A stretch of 64,000 nt of DNA from Pseudomonas fluorescens (lineage in GTDB: Bacteria > Pseudomonadota > Gammaproteobacteria > Pseudomonadales > Pseudomonadaceae), in contig NZ_LT907842.1 in the NCBI RefSeq assembly GCF_900215245.1, forward strand, positions 2,604,001 through 2,668,000, written 5' to 3'. Positions 60,953 through 64,000 of the stretch are shown here, in pieces. The first letter of the stretch is position 1; each line of letters starts with the position of its first letter. Under the pieces are notes generated by a model. That model ran no database searches and was not told the DNA's origin. It saw only the letters and a program-made list of their open reading frames with translations. A program made the translations under genes and the position numbers.

Positions 60953-62632
60953 TTATCGTTCGTGCACATAAGTACCCGGTGCAGCCTCAGCTGCGGCATA
61001 AGCCTTGTTACCCAAACTTGTAGGTGCTTTCTTCAATTTTCCCGCCCGCTCTGCCTGCCATGCCTGCCAGTGCAGCCACCAGGAGTCGGTGTGCTTGGTT
61101 GCATTTTCCTGCCACTCCAGCGGCTTGCCTGCCAGCCCATCGCTGGTCTGGTAGCGCGCCTTGGGGTTGCCAGGCGGGTTGAGAATGCTCTGGATATGCC
61201 CACTGCTGGACAACACGAACTCGACCTTGCCACCAAACAGCTGTGCCGACTTGTAGCAGGACTGCCACGGCGTGATGTGATCGTTGGTGCCGGCCAGCGA
61301 GTAGATGTCGGCGGTGACCTGCTTGAGGTCGATCGGCGTGCCGCACACTTCCAGAGCGTTGGCGCGCACCAGCGGGTTGTTCTTGAACAGCTCGATCAAG
61401 TCGCCATGGAAGGCAGCCGGCAAGCGCGTGGTGTCGTTGTTCCAGAACAGGATGTCGAACACCGGCGGCTCGTTGCCCAGCAGGTAGTTATTGACCCAGT
61501 AGTTCCAGATCAGGTCGTTGGGGCGCATCCAGGCAAACACTTTGGCCATGTCGCGGCCTTCCAGCACACCGGCCTGGTAGGAGTGGCGCTTGGCCGCCTC
61601 CAGGGTCTGCTCGTCGACGAACAGCGCCACCTGCGTGTCCAGCGTGGTGTCCAGCACACTCACCAACAGGGTCAGGGCATTGACCTTCTTCTCGCCCAGC
61701 GCCGCGTAGTGGCCGAGCAGGGCGGTGCAGGTGATGCCGCCGGAACAGGCGCCAAGCATGTTGACGTCTTTGCTGCCGGTAATCGCCGTGACTACATCGA
61801 CCGCTTCCTTGAGCGCTTCGATATAGGTCGACAGGCCCCACTCGCGCTGGGCCTTGGTCGGGTTGCGCCAACTGACGATAAAGGTTTGCTGGCCATTGCG
61901 CAGGCAGAAGCGCGCCAGGCTCTTCTCCGGGCTCAGGTCGAATACATAGAACTTGTTGATTTGCGGCGGCACCACCAGCAGTGGGCGCTCGTGCACCTGT
62001 TCGGTGATGGGCTTGTACTGGATCAGCTCCAGCACATCGTTGCGAAAGACCACGGCGCCTTCGGTGGTGCCCAGGGTCTTGCCCACTTCAAAGGCGCCCA
62101 TGTTGACCTGGCTCGGCATGCCGCCGTTATGCACCATGTCCTTGGCCAGATGGGACAGGCCATCGAGCAGGCTTTTACCGCCGGTTTCAAAGAAACGTTT
62201 GACCGCCGCCGGGTTGGCCGCACTGTTGGTGGGGGCCATGGCTTCGGTCATCAGGTTGATCACGAAGTGGCCACGGCTGATGTCCTGTTCCGACAGGTTG
62301 CTGTCGGCGATCCAGTCGTGCAGTTCCTTGCGCCACGCCAGGTAGGTCTGCAGGTAGCGCTTATAGAGCGGGTTCTGACTCCACGCCGGGTCGTGGAAGC
62401 GGCGGTCGTCGCTTTCGGGCACCAGCGCGGATTTGCCGAACATCACGTTCTTCAATTCGATGCCAAAGTGGGCAACGTGTTTAACGCTGTGTAACGGTTG
62501 CTTGATGGCTTGGGTCAGCACCATCTTCGCCGAGGCTAATAAGTCCTTTTTGCGTAACGCGATGATCGGGTTCAGCCCCAGGGTGTTTTCCGAGGCCTGG
62601 CGTTTCAAGTCATCGTTATTCTTGTTACTCAT
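60953..62632 (-). CDS. phaC1: Class II PHA synthase 1
   Basis: Main medium-chain-length PHA synthase, 559 residues. The nucleophile Cys296 lies in MLGACSGGITC. The Asp (GTNDHITPW) and His (SSSGHIQSILNPPGN) complete the triad. GGAG precedes the ATG by 8 nt. The first codons contain AACAAGAA, an Hfq/Crc-type motif. Upstream on the same strand is a -24/-12-like promoter. First gene of phaC1-phaZ-phaC2-phaD. Confidence 0.97.
   Translation of the reverse strand: MSNKNNDDLKRQASENTLGLNPIIALRKKDLLASAKMVLTQAIKQPLHSVKHVAHFGIELKNVMFGKSALVPESDDRRFHDPAWSQNPLYKRYLQTYLAWRKELHDWIADSNLSEQDISRGHFVINLMTEAMAPTNSAANPAAVKRFFETGGKSLLDGLSHLAKDMVHNGGMPSQVNMGAFEVGKTLGTTEGAVVFRNDVLELIQYKPITEQVHERPLLVVPPQINKFYVFDLSPEKSLARFCLRNGQQTFIVSWRNPTKAQREWGLSTYIEALKEAVDVVTAITGSKDVNMLGACSGGITCTALLGHYAALGEKKVNALTLLVSVLDTTLDTQVALFVDEQTLEAAKRHSYQAGVLEGRDMAKVFAWMRPNDLIWNYWVNNYLLGNEPPVFDILFWNNDTTRLPAAFHGDLIELFKNNPLVRANALEVCGTPIDLKQVTADIYSLAGTNDHITPWQSCYKSAQLFGGKVEFVLSSSGHIQSILNPPGNPKARYQTSDGLAGKPLEWQENATKHTDSWWLHWQAWQAERAGKLKKAPTSLGNKAYAAAEAAPGTYVHER
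62619..62626 (-). promoter_or_regulatory. Hfq/Crc-type CA motif at phaC1 codons 3-5
   Basis: AACAAGAA fits AAnAAnAA, and AAGAATAA overlaps it. It lies within the ribosome footprint. In P. putida, Crc lowers PHA synthesis through phaC1 translation. Its action here is inferred. Confidence 0.55.
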
Positions 62633-62748
62633 CTACGACGCTCCATTGTCCGAAAGACGAGTACCGGCGATTGCTGCGCACCCAATTTCGATACACGACA
62701 CCAGCCTGGTACTGCGACTCGGGTGACCGTAAATACCGCATCGTTAAA

Positions 62749-62764
62749 TGCAGGGAACTTGCCA
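62749..62764 (-). promoter_or_regulatory. Sigma-54-like promoter of phaC1
   Basis: The minus strand reads TGGCAAGTTCCCTGCA, which matches TGGCACN5TTGCA with two changes and correct GG/GC spacing. It lies about 117 nt before the phaC1 start. A sigma-54 promoter before phaC1 has been described in P. aeruginosa. An 8-bp AGGGCATT/AATGCCCT dyad at 62826-62860 lies further upstream, and I assign it no role. Confidence 0.5.
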
Positions 62765-62881
62765 GTTCCATTGGTTACCCGAGTTTAATTTTTTTCGCAA
62801 GCGGGCCAATCGTTGACCACGCGACAGGGCATTCAAGCAGATGAAATTAGAAAATGCCCTCTAAAGAGCAAGAAGCCTGGG

Positions 62882-63259
62882 CTAGAGCATCAGCCGCACG
62901 ACCGACTCACTCGGGTCGCGGGTTTTACCGGCAGCTTTGAGTTCCGCAAGATAGTCGGCCCACAGCGCTTCCTGGCGCACGGCCAATTGGTAGAGGTAGT
63001 CCCAGGTGAACAGTCCGCTGTCATGCCCGTCGTCGAAGGTCAATTTCAGTGCGTACTGACCGGCCGGTTCTACCTTGATCAACCGAACGTTGAGTTTGCC
63101 GAATTGCAGGATGGGTTTGCCGTGGCCCTGCACCTCGGCGGAAGGCGAGTGGGTGCGCAGCAGTTCGGCGGGAAGCTGGTAGACCTCGTCGGGCCCGTAG
63201 GTGAGGCCGAGGGTGTTGGAGGTTTTGTGCAGGTTTACAGCAGTGGGGAATTTTGACAT
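62882..63259 (-). CDS. DUF971 family protein
   Basis: Protein of 125 residues with the DUF971 core (LGLTYGPDEVYQLPAELLRT, then HDSGLFTWDYLYQLA). This fold is also found at the N-terminus of gamma-butyrobetaine hydroxylase and may bind metal. The start MSKFPTAVNLHK follows AGGA by 9 nt; the in-frame ATG at 63289 is less likely. It sits between hslU and the pha operon as in other pseudomonads. Function unknown. Confidence 0.88.
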   Translation of the reverse strand: MSKFPTAVNLHKTSNTLGLTYGPDEVYQLPAELLRTHSPSAEVQGHGKPILQFGKLNVRLIKVEPAGQYALKLTFDDGHDSGLFTWDYLYQLAVRQEALWADYLAELKAAGKTRDPSESVVRLML

Positions 63260-63292
63260 TGGTGATGATCCTGAAGGAACCGGCTTCAAAAT

Positions 63293-63379
63293 GTAGCAGC
63301 GGGCTTGCTCGCGAATGCGTTGTGTCAGTCAGCAGATCTGAGGCTGATACAGCACATTCGCGAGCAAGCCCGCTCCCAC
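63293..63379. repeat. REPIN (left end decayed)
   Basis: The left arm reads GTAGCAGCGGGCTTGCTCGC with two changes at the tip; the right arm is intact. Lies between the DUF971 gene and hslU. Confidence 0.9.
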
Positions 63380-63407
63380 AGTAAAGCAAAGCGGTCCTGA
63401 GTGAGGC

Positions 63408-64000
63408 TTACAGGATATAACGAGACAGGTCTTCGTTCTGCGCCAATTCACCCAAGTGGCTGTTGACGTACGCAGCGTCAATCTTGATCGCTTCGCCATT
63501 CTGCAAGCCGGCCATGTCGCCGGCGCTGAAGGACACTTCCTCCAGCAGACGCTCAAGCAAGGTATGCAGGCGACGGGCACCGATGTTCTCGGTCTTCTCG
63601 TTGACCTGCCAGGCGATCTCCGCCAGGCGCTTGATGCCGTCCGGCAGGAACTCGATGGCCAGGCCTTCGGTTTTCAGCAGCTCACGGTATTGCTCGGTGA
63701 GAGAGGCGTGTGGCTCGCTGAGGATGCGTTCGAAGTCGCCCGGGGTCAGCGCCTTGAGCTCCACGCGAATCGGCAGACGGCCTTGCAGCTCCGGCACCAG
63801 GTCACTTGGTTTGCTCAGGTGGAATGCACCCGAGGCGATGAACAGGATGTGGTCGGTCTTGACCATGCCCAGCTTGGTGTTCACGGTGCAGCCTTCGATC
63901 AGCGGCAGCAGGTCGCGCTGTACGCCTTCGCGGGAGACATCGACGCCACCGGAGTTGCCGCGCTTGGCGACCTTGTCGATTTCGTCGATAAACACGATGC
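63408..64000 (-). CDS. hslU: ATP-dependent protease ATPase subunit HslU (5' end outside window)
   Basis: AAA+ unfoldase that feeds the HslV peptidase. The visible 197 codons start within the Walker B region (IFVDE-type [11 protein letters not shown], preceded by an Ile codon at the edge). They continue with [19 protein letters not shown], the HI-type sensor region [18 protein letters not shown] and the sensor-2 Arg in [19 protein letters not shown]. The C-terminal tail EDLSRYIL is the conserved end that inserts into HslV. About 250 N-terminal residues, including Walker A, lie to the right of the window. Confidence 0.96.
   Translation of the reverse strand, partial: IVFIDEIDKVAKRGNSGGVDVSREGVQRDLLPLIEGCTVNTKLGMVKTDHILFIASGAFHLSKPSDLVPELQGRLPIRVELKALTPGDFERILSEPHASLTEQYRELLKTEGLAIEFLPDGIKRLAEIAWQVNEKTENIGARRLHTLLERLLEEVSFSAGDMAGLQNGEAIKIDAAYVNSHLGELAQNEDLSRYIL

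Noticed and set aside
62826..62860. AGGGCATT/AATGCCCT dyad as terminator of the DUF971 gene
   Set aside because: The loop is 19 nt, the stem only 8 bp and no T-run follows; I do not call it.

Overview
The window is a stretch of Pseudomonas chromosome, most likely from the P. fluorescens group. The evidence is high GC, about a dozen REPIN-type repeats built on GTGGGAGCGGGCTTGCTCGCGA, a class II (medium-chain-length) pha cluster, a full hut locus with hutF and HutC control, and a gene order (glnA-thiI-typA, fbp, blc, hut, pip-dtd-opgGH, amino-acid ABC genes, chemoreceptor, rsmE-tatCBA-hisEI-ubiBJE, pha, hslU) that I know from other pseudomonads. I see no tRNA, rRNA, phage, transposase, CRISPR or toxin-antitoxin feature. 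Nearly all of the window is conserved core genome.

Layout. 1-7.1 kb: cut-off secreted chorismate mutase, a small DUF6124 gene behind a long structured leader, glnA (sigma-54 type promoter) divergent from thiI, typA and a YkgJ-type cysteine-cluster protein. 7.3-17 kb: glgP, a DUF2339/DUF3999 membrane pair, fbp and two small lipoproteins. 17-33 kb: the hut locus. hutF is divergent from hutC-hutD. A long unit follows (hutU, NCS1 permease, hutXWV ABC transporter, a HutH-like protein, hutH, histidine permease, hutI, hutG) behind a sigma-54 type promoter overlapped by a HutC operator. 33-37 kb: an orphan choline-type binding protein, an HSL-family esterase, pip and dtd. 37-41.5 kb: opgGH for osmoregulated periplasmic glucans. 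41.6-45.3 kb: a polar amino-acid ABC system with two tandem binding proteins. 45.3-49.3 kb: two tandem chemoreceptors. 49.5-55.5 kb: rsmE, tatCBA, hisE, hisI, ubiB-ubiJ-ubiE, all on the minus strand. 55.6-62.7 kb: PHA granule proteins and the pha operon. 62.9-64 kb: DUF971 gene and the 3' part of hslU.

How the genes fit together. The hut products import urocanate and histidine and convert them, via HutH, HutU, HutI, HutF and HutG, to glutamate and formate. glnA handles ammonia assimilation. PHA genes store carbon when nitrogen is short. Three AAnAAnAA (Hfq/Crc-type) motifs lie at hut uptake and histidase genes and one at the phaC1 start, which suggests shared carbon-catabolite control.

I found no wholly new system. 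The strongest leads are: (1) a HutH-family protein in the hut operon from which exactly the Ala-Ser-Gly triad that forms the MIO cofactor is missing; (2) a structured leader of about 200 nt before the DUF6124 gene; (3) a perfect 34-bp inverted repeat between binding-protein and permease genes of an ABC operon; (4) tandem chemoreceptors with near-identical signalling halves but different sensors.
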